A stretch of DNA of 64,000 nt from Tetradesmus obliquus (taxonomy: Eukaryota > Chlorophyta > Chlorophyceae > Sphaeropleales > Scenedesmaceae). The stretch covers positions 3,641,001-3,705,000 of the forward strand of contig CP126195.1 in assembly GCA_030272155.1 (NCBI GenBank). The letters are read 5' to 3'. Below the pieces are notes generated by a model, which saw only the letters and a program-made list of their open reading frames with translations, was not told the origin of the DNA and did not search any database. Position numbers and translations under genes: made by a program. Shown one piece after another: positions 12,438 to 24,170 of the stretch (its first letter is position 1; each line of letters begins with the position of its first letter).

Positions 12438-13158
12438 CAGCTGGGCATGGTACAAATGTAGCGAACAAGTGGCCTACATATAAATGTCAAGCTTTCAACG
12501 ACGAATCTAAATCAATTTGAGCTGTTAGCAGTGGCACAGTGTGCTGCAAGAAAAGTGCTAAAACACGTTGCCCTGAAGTGCCCCGACTCGGCTGTTACAT
12601 ATGTTAACTTGCGCTGTAGAGTGTTGCTGTGGGTGCTGCTGCCTGCAACATGTTTTGATGTGTATTGTAATTCTTCTGGGCTTCCCTTGCTGGCTGATCA
12701 GGCACTGCAGTTCTGGTGTGCCAAGTGCCCTGCCGCTGCTGTTGCGCTCTGCTGCTTGGCGCTGTGCGCTGCACATACAGTTTCAACTGTCATATCTGTT
12801 ACATACTGCGCAACACCGCTTCAGGCCCACCGGCAGCTGCTGCGCGCGTGCAGCTAGTGTGGCTGCACAGAGTTTGTTGAGTACTAGTATTCTACACAGT
12901 TTCCTGCAAACATCCTTCTTGTGTGATCAAGGCAAATTCTGGAGCTCAAAATTACTAGCAGTTTGGAGCTGCTGCTGCTGGCAGGTGAGGCCCTGCTGTG
13001 CAGTTGGGATGCAAGCAAACCAAAGCAGCAGCACTGGCAGCTGTGCCTTACTGTGCCTGCCACATACAGCAGGTTGCTATGCCAGCATGGCTGTCTGCTT
13101 GCAAGCTGTGTTGATTTGTTGCAAAATGCAGATGCTGCGTTTGTACCATGCCCAGCTG
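12438..13158 (+). mobile_element. 721-bp TIR-bearing repeat, copy 2
   Basis: Same unit and orientation as 8159-8879, with the same ~25-bp terminal inverted repeats and one substitution seen (A at 12934). Together the two copies bracket the transposase/nuclease block. The outer flanks of the pair share GCC (8156-8158 and 13159-13161), while the inner flanks read AGAC and GTCT. That is compatible with the 5.0-kb pair moving as one composite, although a 3-bp match is weak. Confidence 0.85.
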
Positions 13159-13741
13159 GCCACTGCCAGCTGCTGCTGTCAGGGCATGCAGGGTTCGATT
13201 GCATGGTTTGATACCTTGCATTTTCAAGTTGAGCAACGCTGTTCAGTGGATTCCGTTTAAGTCTGCAGGCAACCGGTTGGAGTGAAGCTGTGGGTGCCTG
13301 CAGCTGGGCAGTGCACCAACTGATGGCTCACCAATGGCTACTCGTGTCGCTTTCATCATTTGCGGTAACTTTGTGTAGATCCTCGAGGCTGAAAGGTAGG
13401 AGGCAAGGCCCCCGATGGTAGGGCAAGTGTGCTGCCAGAGCTCCCCGCGCGACCTGAGGGTGGGGCCTGAAGGAACCCCAGCTGATATATGAGCCTCGAA
13501 TGCGCTGGAAGGTTTTTTTTGCGCTGGTGCGAACAAACCGAGAAAACCAACAGTGTGGGGAACCACAGTGCTGGGCAGACTAAGCGGGGCCCGTGCAGAA
13601 GTCGAGCAGAGTTCGTCGAAGGGTTCGACGGCAGACAATCTGATATATATACCTCGATCCCGGTGTTCACATTAAGTCTCAAAGCCGATGTCATCACATG
13701 TCCAGGGGGCGAACCTAACCACAAACCACCGACACAGGGCT

Positions 13742-13768
13742 GTTCAACACCCCATTGGGGTGTTGAAC
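13742..13768. repeat. perfect 27-bp palindrome
   Basis: GTTCAACACCCCA, one T, then its exact inverse complement. It could form a 13-bp hairpin stem or be a binding site for a dimeric protein. No adjacent gene explains it. Confidence 0.85.
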
Positions 13769-14284
13769 GGGGCCGGTTAATCTGAGATTGACACACCGAG
13801 TTGCTCAAAGGGCGGTTAAGCGACAAGCGAGCACGGACTTTACATGCTCCAGGGGAGGTAAGCGGGAAGCAAAGTTGTCAGCAGTGCCAGTCATGACTCA
13901 CTGATCAGCCCACTCAGCAGAAGGGAAAGCCTTCCCATTGGGCCAGGGGCGAGGAGGTTAACGGCAAGCGACTTGAACTATTGTGTAGGCAAAAGCTTGA
14001 CCTCCCTTAGGCGTCTGTAACCCTCCAATCAACAACTGGGTGTCTCACTCTCAAAAAACCCGGGGGGGCCAGGGAGGGGGGGGGGGGGGGGACACGTGCA
14101 ATTGAGCAAAAAGAGTTGCACGTGATACCAATTTTTTTGTCACCAGGGGGGGCGGTATCCTACTGGCTCGCTACCACAGCACAATTGGGCAAGCCGAACT
14201 GCCGGGAGCGGGAGGCAGTGCCTCACCAGCAGAACATGTCACATCACCCTATACAGGAGGTGCCCAGCGCCCGCACGTGATACA

Positions 14285-14289
14285 TTACA
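14285..14289 (-). terminator. candidate TGTAA polyadenylation signal for POP1
   Basis: TTACA on the plus strand reads TGTAA on the transcript strand, about 190 nt after the POP1 stop. TGTAA is the usual poly(A) signal of volvocalean green algae. Assignment is by position only. Confidence 0.3.
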
Positions 14290-14480
14290 AACACGCTCTC
14301 TCCCCGGCTCCCCTATGCAGCAACCAGCTTTCAAAAGGAGTGGAACGTGCTTCAGAAACCCAAGAAGCAACCCCTCGAAATGCCACCTGGTTGCAAACCT
14401 TGCCAGGCCACAGCAGTACAACGCAGCACGCACCATGAGATCAATTGCCTTGACTTGGGCATGCGTGTTGTGCTGCTGTC

Positions 14481-14715
14481 TCAGCTATCTAGCAGCAGTG
14501 CCAGCTCAGCGCGCCGCACAGCACTGCTGCCAGGGTTCAGCACCCACACCCGCAAAACCCTCGAGCTGCCGGCCGTAACATCCTGACACCGAAGCCGCCA
14601 CAGCCCTTGCACACTGCAGAACCCTGAACCACCAGGGTACAAGCTGGCAGGTGCACCACGGGGCATGGCAGATGTCACGTAACCCAGCAGAGTGGCTACA
14701 CCTGAACTAGTTTCA

Positions 14716-14747
<32 letters not shown>

Positions 14748-15150
14748 GGCAGCGCCTGGTGCTGCCAAAGGCGGCACAGGCTGTGTCAGCAGCAGCGCTC
14801 CCTGCTTGCATTTGCCCTTGCCGATGATCTTGACAGACACGCGTACCAGGCATGGCCCATGCTGCTGCTGCTGCTGCTGCTGTGGCTGTGCAGTATCCTC
14901 CATCCCTGATGGTGCTGCAATCGCAGCAGTGCGGGCGTCAGTGCCGCCAGCAGCTGCTTCATCCAGCTCCATAGCCTGGCATTCAGAGGGTGCCATGGCG
15001 GCTGCTGTTGCTGCTGCTGGGCTGGAGGTTCTGGGCACCCAAGCCAGCCGGCCCTGCTGCACTGCTCTGGCCACGGCCCTGCTCTTCACCCTACCAGCAG
15101 CAAAGACAGCAGCCGGCACCAGCACTGCCCTGCCTGCTGCCGGAGCTTGC

Positions 15151-15183
<33 letters not shown>

Positions 15184-15378
15184 AGTGGCAGCTGCTGCTG
15201 CTCGGAGGAGCGTGTTTGTAGGGCTTGCAGCAGCAGCCTCCAGCTGCGTGCCACGTACCAGCCTTGGGGCAGCAGCGACTGCTGCTGCTGCAGCTGCTGC
15301 ACCAGAGCGTCATTGCCGTGCTGTGCCTGCCCAGCTGGCAGACCCTCAGCAGGCTTCTGCTTGGGAAGAGGTTTTACT

Positions 15379-15435
<57 letters not shown>

Positions 15436-17421
15436 GAGCCAGCCTGCTGCGCTTGCTGCTGCTGCTGCTGCCGCCGTAGAAGCTGGCGCCTCCTGCGCTG
15501 CCGCTGCTTTGCTGCCCGTGCTGCTGCCTGCAGCTGCGCCGCAGCTGCCCAGCAGGCTGCAGCAGGTGCTGGGTCAGCAGCAGCAACCCCGCTGGTGCCA
15601 CTCGAAGTGCTTGGTTTAGGGTCATTTGATGTAGTGCCACAAGAGCAACCTTGCTCACGGCTGATCAGCAGCTGCTGTCCCACTTTGCTCCAGTCCAAGT
15701 ATGGCAGCAAACTCCCTTGCTCATGCTGCAGCTGCAGCCTGCCAAGTGGCCGCCGGGCGGCAGCAGCAGCAGCAGCTTCACTGTGAATTTTAGCAGCTGC
15801 TGCTGCTGCTGCCGGGCAGTCTGGGTAGTCCAGGGGCGGCACTGGTGCCTGGTGAGCGGCTGCAATCCAGCTCCACTCCCTGAGCCCCGCAGGCTTGGCA
15901 CCTGCATCAATCGAATGCATGTCATGCCAGCTTAGGGCAAAGCTTGAGTAGCTGCCAGTATGTCAGTGCGTCACATGCTCAACATGGCAATCAGCATACA
16001 GAGTGGATTGCGTCATCTGCACGAATTGCCGTGTCACTTCAGCGTGACAGTACATGCATGCCCGCCGTGCATCCCATTCCCTGGTTTGGCATGGGTCGGC
16101 GTGGGTCTCCACCGCACCGTCCACTTGCAGACAAGAGACAGCGCAACACATGCAATACAGACGTGCAACACAAGAGTACTGCCTGCCGCACGCTCTTTAC
16201 TGCCCCGCCCACCTGCATACGTCAGGGCCTGCCAGAAGGGCCCCACCCAGCACCTTAACATAACAGCGCAATGAGAGAGGATAGTTACATGTGGGTGCTG
16301 GCACCATTTCAGATGGTATAATACAGCAGCGCATTGACAATCTGCCGTCCACACAGCTGTCCCTGACCCACCCACCTGCAAGCGTGAGTGCCTGCCAGAA
16401 GGGCCCCACCCAGCCAGCAGGCAGCAGCAGCGACCAGCCAGGGGTGCCGCTGCTCCCCCAGTAGCGCCGCACCAACAGCAGCGGACACACCAGCGGCAGC
16501 TCAACACTACCTGCTGCTGCTGCTGCTGCTGGTGGTGGTGGTGCTGCTGTATCAGCGATGTGTGCGTCATTGTCGCCTGCATACCTAGCACCTTGTTTGC
16601 GCTGCGGCTGCCGGCGTTGCATGCTGCTGCTGCTGCTGCTGCTACTCAGCTGGCTCGTGATGCCGTATGATGACAGCTTCACGCCACCGAACTGACACAC
16701 TGCTGCTGTAGCACTACGCGCAGCAACACCAGCGGCAGTGGCAGCAGCAGTACCTCTGCTGGCAGCGCTCTGCTGCTGCTGCTGCCATGGTGGCCCCAGG
16801 CCGAGCGCTGCAGCCTGCTGCTGCCGCCGCCAGGCGCCCACAAGCACCTCAGGAGCAGCAGGCGGCACCATGCACGGCTGGCACAGCAGCGGCAGCCCAC
16901 CACGCAACCAGCGGCGGCCTGCAAGAGATGCAATCCAACAACAGCAGCAACATGCAGGGGTCAGCAACGACACACACAGAGGTTAAAGAAGAATCCTGAA
17001 CAGCAACAAGGAGCCGCGTTGCTGCCGCAGCAATGCCTGCGTATGATGCAAGTTGGTTCAGCCAGCGGCGGCCTGCACAGCAGCAGCAGGCATCAGCGCG
17101 TTGACGATCCACCATGCAGGGACTCGCATGGATGTGCAGCAGTGATGCAGCCTTACGTGTGATGGAGCCAGACGGCCTGTACGCAGCAGTGACAGCACCT
17201 CCTTGAGAGCCTAGCAGCATGCAGCTTCACAGCTCCCGCTTTCCCAACCCCCCGCTTCCCCAACCTCCCGCTCCCCCCACCCCCAGCCTCACAGCAAAGC
17301 AACAGGCACTGCGTCAACCGCTCAGGCTCACAGCGCCCACCCACCGTTGTGCGGCCAGTGGCCTAGCAGCCGCTGCAGCTCTTTGCCACCCGCAGCAGCA
17401 GCGCCAGTACCACTCACACCC

Positions 17422-17455
<34 letters not shown>

Positions 17456-19240
17456 GGTCCTGTGGCAGCCATCCTTGTGCATCAAACATCCCACTGTGCT
17501 TCAGTGGTTTGGCCAGCCTAGGGTCTAGTGCTGCTAAGCCCAGCACACAGCCCTGCGGCAAGCCCTGCCAGGCAGGCAGCGGTGCAGCAGCAAGGACAGC
17601 CCACACCTCATTGTGTGGTGCAATGCCGCTGCTGCTGCTGCTGCCGCAGGTTTTGCTGGAGTCCACACTATGGCCTGCGGCAGAACCAGCAGTAGTTGCC
17701 AAGCCTGCTTGCTGCTGCTGCTGCTGCAGAGCTGCTTGCAGCACTTGGTCTGCTGCAGGCCCCATCAGCTCCACCCTCCTCAGGCTGCTGCTCAGCGACT
17801 GCACTGTTACACCAGTTAAATCAACAGCCTGTGTAACAGACTCACTGGCAGCAGCAGCAGGGTTCAAACCTTGCTGTTCACCTGGGATGGTAATGGCGCT
17901 GCTGCTGATGTGTAGCTGTAGCGCGTCATGCACCTGCTTGAGGTAGGACGCATGACACCACAGCCACAACACGCGGCACTGCTGCTGCAGGCGCTGTTGT
18001 TGCCGCTGCCTTCTACCACTCAACTGCTGCTCATATTGCTGCCGCACCTCCTGCTGTCCTATTTGGTGTTCCTGCTGCTGCTGCTGCTGCTGCTGTTTTG
18101 TCGGCTGCTGCTTCTCTTGCTGCTGCTGGCGTGGCGGCTGGTGCCACATCATCGCCGCAGGGCCCAAAGTTCCCGCCGGGAACTTCCCAGGCTCATGCAG
18201 CACCAGCTGAACTTCTGCGAGCCCTGCCAGAACTTCACGGCGAGCCAGCAGCTGCTGCAGCAGTACTGGGTCACTGCGGCGCAAGTGCAGCAGCAGTACA
18301 AAGCCGTGAACTACCTTGTCTTTGATCTTCATACACCAGCAATCACCGCAATTGCTGTGGGTGGCACTTCGTGATAGCAGCGACTGCAGCAGACACTGGC
18401 AGCAGGCCATCAACAGTAGCAGTAGCCGTGCAAGCTACTGTTCTGTGGCCGTTCGTTGAACACACCAGTCTCTTGCAGCAAGCCTAGCCCACCTCATGTC
18501 ACTCAGCAGCTGCACCAGCTGCTGCCGCTGCCCCTGCAGCTGCAGGCAGCACCAGTAGGAGGCATCATGACACACAGCACGCACAGGTGCTGCTGCTGCT
18601 GTTGCTGCCGGCGTCGCAGCTGCTGCTGACCCAATCCTGCTGCCACTGCTGCTGCTGGCGCCAGCTTGGGGTTTTGCGGTACTAGCAGCAGCGTAAAACC
18701 TGGATTTGGGGTTTGTGGTTGTGTGTGTGGCCATGGCCTGGTGCAGCAGTGAGCGGCTGCCCCTGCCGCGGCCGACTGCACCGGCAGCCAGCACGTGCCC
18801 AAACCTGCAAGCAGGGCCAGCAGAGCGGCTGTGAGCATTACATAGGCTAAAATAACCCAAGTTTTTGCAATAATAGTGTGCCGCTATGTCACTTCCTACA
18901 TTGACATTTATGCCTTGCAGGATCTTGGGCGGTCCAGGATGCAAGAAGAACAGCTGCTGCAGCTTGGTGAGCACGAAATGCACCATCTCGTCACAAACGC
19001 AGCAGTGTGCTGCGCCATTGCTACATACGTATAGAGCTCGCACCTGATGCACATGCGCATGCGGCGGGCATGCCACACATGCGTCTCCAGCCGCCAGGGG
19101 CCAGCAGCAGCAGCAGCAGCAGCTGCTGGATCTGCAAGGTCCCTGCGGCAGCTGTCAAGGCACTGCTGCTGCAGCAGCGCAGGGCGGCGGCGCTGGTGGC
19201 GATTCAGCGGCCTCCCTGCTGCTGCAGCTGCTACATTAGG

Positions 19241-19282
<42 letters not shown>

Positions 19283-19380
19283 GTCTGCTTCAGTCATGCT
19301 GACATCAGCATCCCCAGGTCTGGCAGCAGCTGTTGAAGCTGGCTGTTGCGTAGCATCTGGCAGCAGAGCATCTCCCTGGC

Positions 19381-19415
<35 letters not shown>

Positions 19416-19585
19416 TGCTGCTTCTTTGCCAGCAGCAGGTTTGGCCTGCGCCTGCAGGTGTAGCGCCTGTGGCTGGTGGCTCGCCTGCAGGGCAGCATCA
19501 GGAGTTGCAATGTGACAGCTGATGAAGTTGGCAAGCTGTCGGCATTTCTATCATACCTTGCTTTTACTGCTGCTACTGCTGGCAT
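14481..19585 (-). CDS. RNase P/MRP subunit POP1
   Basis: The large protein subunit of nuclear RNase P and RNase MRP, which process tRNA 5' ends and rRNA precursors. Proposed exons are 19585-19044, 18804-18493, 18366-17345, 16918-16376 and 15901-14481; all phases agree and give about 1279 residues. The family marks appear in order: RRATSH...CRRRPNL and LETHVWHARRM in exon 1; a CHDASYWC segment in exon 2; RVELMGP...VL and LAALDPRL in exon 3; LLLVRR...GWSLLLPAGWVGPFWQAL (POPLD domain) in exon 4; the LDYPDC segment and a GYVTS...G...VWVLNPGSS C-terminal domain in exon 5. It is longer than most POP1 proteins because of Gln/Ala/Ser runs, including a ~20-Gln tract near 15380-15434. Exon 4 is followed in the intron by an extra copy of its 3' end and donor. 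An upstream first exon cannot be excluded. Confidence 0.85.
15380..15434. repeat. (CTG)n / (CAG)n tract in POP1
   Basis: About 18 uninterrupted CTG units that encode poly-Gln in POP1 on the minus strand. The flanking exon has further shorter CTG runs (for example 14716-14740, 14861-14881 and 15153-15181). Confidence 0.9.
16207..16252 (-). repeat. intronic duplicate of the POP1 exon-4 end and donor
   Basis: Repeats the exon 4 3' end and 5' splice site (about 16370-16415) at an offset of 163 bp. The 25 bp GCCTGCCAGAAGGGCC...CCCAGC are identical. The copy preserves a consensus donor, GCAG/GTGGGC. Because 163 is not a multiple of three, reading through to this copy would shift the frame, so the upstream donor is the functional one. 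Confidence 0.75.
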
Positions 19586-21130
19586 GCACGCACACTGCTG
19601 TACACTGCCATGATGTACAACAAAAACTCACGTCAACTCTATTTCTACAGCTGCACATCTGATGCACTGGTGCTGCTGCACATCCTGGTGTCCATGGTGT
19701 GCGTGGCCTCCTTGCCAGGGGCTACTCTGGACCCCTGCCCACAGTACCACTGCAGCCCACCCACCAGCAACAAGACCTAGAAGTAACCTAGAAGATTTAT
19801 TTCAAAGCTTTTATAAATGTTTACTCTTGCTGTTGGGCACTTGGGTTTCACTTTACTTCGTGCTTGCCTGCGCAGGTCGCGTGGCAGCAGCTTGCTGCCA
19901 TCCAGCCGTCCCAGGCACCTCAAGGACTCCCACAGGCCCCGCAGCTGCACGAGAGCGGGTCAAACGTATAAGTTGATGGTTTTCGACTGCTTCACCGTCG
20001 AAAATGAGGGGTTCATAAGCACAGCTGGTAACACGGCGCACCTCAGGCTCCCTTGCTGCTGTGAACTGCTGCACCTGCAGCACCCTCGGAAGCTCCATCC
20101 AGGACTAGGACTGTGAGCGCCAAACCGAAGACCAGTACATGATGGCCTATTAAGTGTGCACGATCGTCGCTGCTGATGAGAGTTTACAGACGACAAAGTC
20201 CTACACTTGCTAGACTGCGCTGTGACGGGCGCTGCGAGCACTACCCCTGGACTTGTCATATCATGTTTTTAAAGAACCATTTCATTTAGTGTCTCAGTGC
20301 TGTCAAGCGTCCCAGGCAGTACACTGTCATGTCCAGCAGGGTTTGCTGTCACTAGTGTGTGGGAAAGGGTAAAGGCCGATCCGCCACCTGCATCTGACGT
20401 GCAACATTTGCTGGTATCAAGCAGATCGATCAGTGTCGTTGCACAAGGTGACTGCACAGGTTTCCATCGACACTTCCACTTTTCAGGCCTATCAAAGCCA
20501 GCCATTGGCTGCCACAGCAGCACACATAGCAACCAACCGTCTCTACTGTCCTTTTTGTGATTTTCCGTTCCACCTGCACGCCCGCTGGGTCAGTGAGTCG
20601 CCCCCTCCCTGCCCCCTGCTAAAACTGCTACTACACGCCGCACTGACACAGCAGTTCCCCAACAGCAGCAGGCAGCGGGATGCACTGCAGCAAAAGCACG
20701 AGCAGAACCAGCTCTAGGCATCTTACCAGTGCCCGAGGTGCTGTACCAGCAGTGTGCTGGCAACCTTGCAGCAGGCAGGCCTGCAGCCAGTTGCAGCCAC
20801 AGCATCAACTGAGGTACTTTGCTCCCCCACGAGCATGGCAGCAGGCAAGTTATCGTTTCAGCAGTCACTGCGAACTTTTACACTGACTGCAGGTCCACTG
20901 TAGTGAATCCACCAATAGCAGCTGTGGTCGCCTCTGCTGGTCTCGCCTGCTGGCTGGTGTTGCAGACAGCACTGTGACACTGAAGCAGCTGACGTTGAAC
21001 ACAAGACAAGTAGAGTGTGCAGCGTCACAGAGCAACTAGTTATGCCTGGGGGTGTCTAGGTGTGGAAGGCAGAGGTTTATGCTCTGACGTGGCATGTGCG
21101 GCTGCGCTGACGTGCCCTGTGCTGTTGCAG
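19586..21130. other. gene-free or unresolved stretch
   Basis: Lies between divergent genes, POP1 (-) and the WW-domain gene (+), and so should hold the promoters of both plus 5' exons of the WW gene. One candidate exon end is the TGG/GTCAGT junction near 20588, but I cannot support it. No other domain is seen. Confidence 0.4.
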
Positions 21131-22227
21131 GTGACCGACCAGGCATCTGGCAAGCCATACTACTGGTGAGGCTGCAGCCAGATGCTGCGTGTTTTCTTCA
21201 GATGCTGCTTCGCAGCTGTTTGTGCAAGTACTGCTGGCCAATCAAGTCAATACCGCAGCTGCAGCGGCCATCTGGTCAAGGGCGTTGAGCGTGCCGGCAG
21301 GCCTGCTAGATAGTTCTGTGTGCAAGCGGCCGGGCGGGAAACGTTTTGAACAACAGGGCTTTAGAACAGGCAGCGGCTTGTTTGTGATGACGGAGCAGGC
21401 TTGGATGTGACGGCATCTGCGCAAGCAACCAGTAGCAGAGGCCATCATGATGAACAAGACACTGCTTCTTTTTGTTTGAATGTGCGTGCTGCTGCACTCA
21501 TGGCTTGCAGGAACACTGCCACGAATGAGACTGCCTGGGCGCTGCCTGCAGGCGCAGCACTTGCAGGAAGCACGGCAGCAGCAGCAACAGCAGCAGCAAC
21601 AGCAGCAGCAGGCGCCACCACAACCCAACAGCAGCCTGAGCAGCAGCAGCAGCAGTCCAGCATCAGCTTTGAGGTGCTGCTGTTGGAGCTGCAGGAGGCG
21701 CTTGATGCTGACGGCAGCGGCATGATGTTCTGGGAAGCTGCACGGGCCCGCAGGAAGGTGCGTGGGTCTGGGCTGATGCTGCGCTGTGTTCGCTTTGCAG
21801 AACATGTGACGGGCGGCTGTTGGACGCTGCGAGCAGGCGAGGAAATCCTCTCTGCATGCGAGGGCAGTTCCGCAGCCACGACCCGGCACCAGATGCATTC
21901 CATTCTTGGAATTGCGGATTTGCTGATGGCTTTCCACCTCTCAAGAGGATCTTGCATCAACCACTGCAACCTACTCTGGAACATGCCGGCCAAATGCTCA
22001 GCCACATGCACATGTTCTCATGCAGCAAGCGTGCACAAAGCAATGACTGTCGGTTGTTTTATGTGATCCTGCAGGACGGCGTGTTTGAGCCTCCCTTCAC
22101 GGATTTCCTGGAGCAGCGGCAGCAGCCTGGCTCAGGGTGCACCCCTGAGCAGCGCGACCAGGCCTTCAAAATGATGGCACGGCTCAGCAACCCGCTGCTG
22201 CGCCAGCCCGCGCCCTTTGAGTTCTGA
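21131..22227 (+). CDS. WW-domain protein, 3' exons
   Basis: The WW domain is split by an intron. Exon 21131-21165 encodes VTDQASGKPYYW and exon 21511-21757 continues NTATNETAWALPAG; the shared Trp codon is rebuilt exactly across the junction (TG/G). The core GKPYYWN-T-NET-W-LP is a typical WW module, which binds proline-rich ligands in splicing, transcription or signalling proteins. A Gln/Ala-rich linker follows, then a short acidic helix (LLLELQEALDADGSG). Exon 22075-22227 encodes a conserved-looking tail, FEPPFTDFLE...PEQRDQAFKMMARL, ending PAPFEF and stop. All phases agree. The first Trp of the domain and the N-terminus must lie in upstream exons I could not place, so the partner and process remain unknown. 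Confidence 0.65.
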
Positions 22228-22730
22228 TCAAGCGCTTGTTCAAGCCTGCTCAAGCTGAAGGCACAGCTGCTGCTGATGTCTTTTTTGTGTGATGTTGAAC
22301 AACACCATGGGTGATGTCGTTTGCATGTGCTGCAAGGATGCGGCACCAGCATGGCATCCAAAAGAGTCTGCATGCCTTTTGTGCACTACTGCGTGATGCA
22401 TTGCACAGCAACTTGCTTGAAGCAGGCAGCTGGTTGGCAGACCTCTGGCTCTATGGGTCCATGGCATGTATTGCCAGACTTGTAACTAATTTACATATGA
22501 AGATTTGTAGGTCGAAGTCGCTGCTTTCCACCAGGGACAGGCTCAAGTGCTGATACTGTCAGCCTGACAAGGGCAGTACAAACCCTGTACAGCCAGGGTG
22601 TGTCCCTAGGGCATAGCAAGTAGCTCTGAGAGGCTAGCTCACAGATACACGAACACGCCGTGGCAAAAAGTTTGAACCAGCTGCTGTATTGCTGAATTGT
22701 CTCTGCACGCGGCACTGTTCACCTTTCAAG
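22228..22730. other. intergenic: WW-gene 3' end to GST promoter
   Basis: A TGTAA at 22481-22485 is a candidate poly(A) signal for the WW gene. The rest should hold the GST promoter. A small inverted repeat around GTACAAACCCTGTAC lies near 22574-22590. Confidence 0.4.
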
Positions 22731-24139
22731 ATGCTGGCAGCACGCACTCGCCCCTTCACGTCCGCAGCACCAACTAGGCGTGCAGTGGTGGCTCATTCAT
22801 CGCTGAAGCTGTACACCAACCCAGCGTCTCGCGGCAAGATCGTCGAATGGTCAGTCACTCTTGCTGTCTCTGGAACCTCTCACCCACATTAGCTGTCTGG
22901 AAGGGCCTTGAGGCATCTCTCACGCCGCAAATGGTCGCAAAATAATACTTATGGCAATTTGCACAGCCACAGCTGCGTTTCGGACAGTCTGAGCACTGCA
23001 CAGGACATGCACAGCATAGCACAGCAGCAGCACACACCACAGCAGTAGCACCCTGTAACTACCGCAGTGTTTGTCCTCCTTCCCTAAGCCGTGGCAGCAC
23101 CAACGCAGCCCATGCAGGTTTAGAATGCATTAAAGCTGTTATAACAAATTTCAAACCGCAGGTACTTGCAGGAGATTGGTGTGGATGCTGAGCTGGTCAA
23201 CCTTGACCTCAAGGAGCGGCAGCACAAGACAGAGGACTTCATGAAGGTGTGTTAGCAGGGTTTCAGGATAGGCAACAGCAGCAGAAGCAACAGCATTGTC
23301 TATAGGATTGATTGCCAACAGCACAGGATAAGCAGGAGCAGCAGCACCGGCGCATGCAGCAGTGGATGCTGCAGTGCAGCGAAGTTGTCAGGAGCAGCAA
23401 CCGCAAGTGCGGCAGGTAGATCACTAGCAAAACAGCACTACATTTACACACGCTGCAACTGCACTGTCACCTACTCACCTCAGCAGCACAGTCAGCAGCA
23501 GAGCCGTCAGCAGAGGGGATGTCAATGCCACAACCGCCTAATGCAGCAGCTTGGCATGCTCCCATCCCGTGGCTGCTCCTGTGTTCTCACGCCATGCAGG
23601 TGAACCCCTTTGGCAAGGTGCCAGCCATGCAGGATGGCAGCCTGAGCCTGTTTGAGTCTGGTGCGCTGCTGACCTACCTGGCCGACAAATACGGCAAACT
23701 GGACACACCAGAGGCGAGGTGCGCAGCAGCCTGGACAGTGCAATGGCATATGCTTCTACTAAAGTTCTGTATGATCCCTTTTGTGGCGAGCTGGACACAC
23801 CAGAAGCAAGGTGTGCAGCAGCCTGGCTGGAACAGCAGCTGAACAGTCTTGTCGTGGACTACTATGGGAATACAGTGCGTCACACCTGCCCAGCACCTCT
23901 GTTGCTGTTTGCTGGTCCTGCACGCTGTAGGCAGGCAAACTGGGAGGGACAGCCGGCAGTTGTGAAACTTGAACACCTTACTGCGGGCAGCTGCAGTGAG
24001 ACGCAGTGCTGCAAACAGCGCTGAGTAGCTGCGCTGCTGCCTGCGTCATCTGCTGCTGCAGGGCCAGGGCCTCCCAGTGGGTGCTGTTTGCCAACTCCAC
24101 GCTGGCCAACTCCGTGTTTGTGGAGCAGTTCAGGTGAGG

Positions 24140-24170
<31 letters not shown>

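Larger units (their letters stand above)
13159..14480. other. gene-free stretch with G-runs and inverted repeats
   Basis: No gene supported. It holds the 27-bp palindrome at 13742-13768. A G-rich block (14061-14091) is followed by a 9-bp inverted pair, CACGTGCAA at 14093-14101 and TTGCACGTG at 14116-14124, and a second G-run near 14144-14151. The open frame on the minus strand at 13356-13826 has no recognisable domain. Confidence 0.5.

Noticed and set aside
8159-13158. The 721-bp direct repeats as LTRs of a retrotransposon
   Set aside because: They lack TG...CA ends, and no primer-binding site, gag, reverse transcriptase or integrase lies between them. Each carries its own terminal inverted repeats, and the internal gene is a DDE transposase.
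14692-15786. Long plus-strand ORF opposite POP1 exon 5
   Set aside because: It is poly-Cys/Ala/Leu from CTG runs; the conserved protein is on the minus strand.
23811-23874. Extra GST exon starting at the duplicated LDTPEAR segment
   Set aside because: Including it would break the phase with the next exon. Joining 23718 directly to 24062 restores the family sequence (TPEARARASQWVLFAN).
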